From Kaistella sp. 97-N-M2 (lineage in GTDB: Bacteria > Bacteroidota > Bacteroidia > Flavobacteriales > Weeksellaceae), in contig NZ_CP090976.1 of NCBI RefSeq assembly GCF_021513235.1, forward strand, positions 1,674,001 to 1,738,000: a DNA stretch of 64,000 bases. The letters are read 5' to 3'. Positions within the stretch are counted from its first letter, which is position 1. Every line of letters starts with the position of its first letter. The position numbers and the translations under genes were made by a program. Under the pieces are notes generated by a model that saw only the letters and a list, made by a program, of their open reading frames with translations, was not told the DNA's origin and searched no databases. Shown here piece by piece: positions 63,990 to 64,000 of the stretch.

Positions 63990-64000
63990 ATGAAATCTTA
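63990..64000 (+). CDS. Possible start of a further gene, cut by the window edge
   Basis: An ATG at 63990 follows GGAGGGG with a gap of 7-8 bases, one of the few Shine-Dalgarno-like sites in the window. Only three codons are visible (M, K, S), so the call is weak. Confidence 0.25.

Overview
The window looks like a chromosome segment of a Bacteroidota bacterium, class Flavobacteriia, most likely the Chryseobacterium/Kaistella group (Weeksellaceae). The reasons are: several very large type IX secretion system (T9SS) substrates with type A or type B C-terminal sorting domains; a gene for the T9SS regulator PorX; the lpxC-fabZ fusion inside an HD-lpxD-lpxC/fabZ-lpxA-efp-lpxD2-sucD block; near absence of Shine-Dalgarno sites; and promoters of the Bacteroidota type (TTTG, about 19 bases, TAnnTTTG). 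No rRNA, tRNA or CRISPR was seen.

Layout. 1-12.4 kb: three consecutive giant T9SS surface proteins (the first cut by the window edge) that share a C-terminal block of roughly 370 residues but have different N-terminal architectures, followed by a short tail-anchored protein with a PVD-hydrophobic-basic end. 12.5-35.3 kb: a capsule/O-polysaccharide locus with a PglF-type 4,6-dehydratase, Wza-like and Wzc-like export proteins, a decayed nucleotide-sugar dehydrogenase, a frameshifted glycosyltransferase-like gene, Wzx and Wzy (EpsG-like), a beta-helix protein, three glycosyltransferases, a WbpV/WbpL-like pair, a PglC/PglD/PglE-like trio, a Gfo/Idh/MocA oxidoreductase, and rfbC (twice), rfbB and rfbA with a GxxExxY gene lodged between rfbB and rfbA. 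The sugars it appears able to make are a UDP-diamino-trideoxy sugar of the bacillosamine type, a UDP-QuiNAc-like sugar and dTDP-4-keto-6-deoxy intermediates; no rfbD is visible.

35.5-49.5 kb: core genes, namely a cation/proton antiporter, rimO, an RlpA-like protein behind a striking array of TTAAC sites, xth, porX, an HD phosphohydrolase, the lipid A block, efp, a second LpxD-like gene, sucD and an outer-membrane barrel. 49.6-57.7 kb, mostly on the minus strand: a NatAB-like ABC exporter, dusB, a DUF3575 barrel with a small membrane protein, a thioredoxin-fold protein, a dead remnant of a T9SS protein, and glnS. 58-63.9 kb: a membrane protein with an NreB/LytS-class histidine kinase, and a 1405-residue T9SS type B protein with Ca-loop-like repeats.

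Three reading-frame breaks need checking against raw reads: one base short in A runs in the glycosyltransferase-like gene and at the start of glnS, and one base missing in the nucleotide-sugar dehydrogenase remnant. The strongest candidates for new biology are the modular T9SS adhesin array with its tail-anchored companion, the helically phased TTAAC array, the probable leaderless promoters of lpxD and dusB, and the mosaic rfbC duplication.
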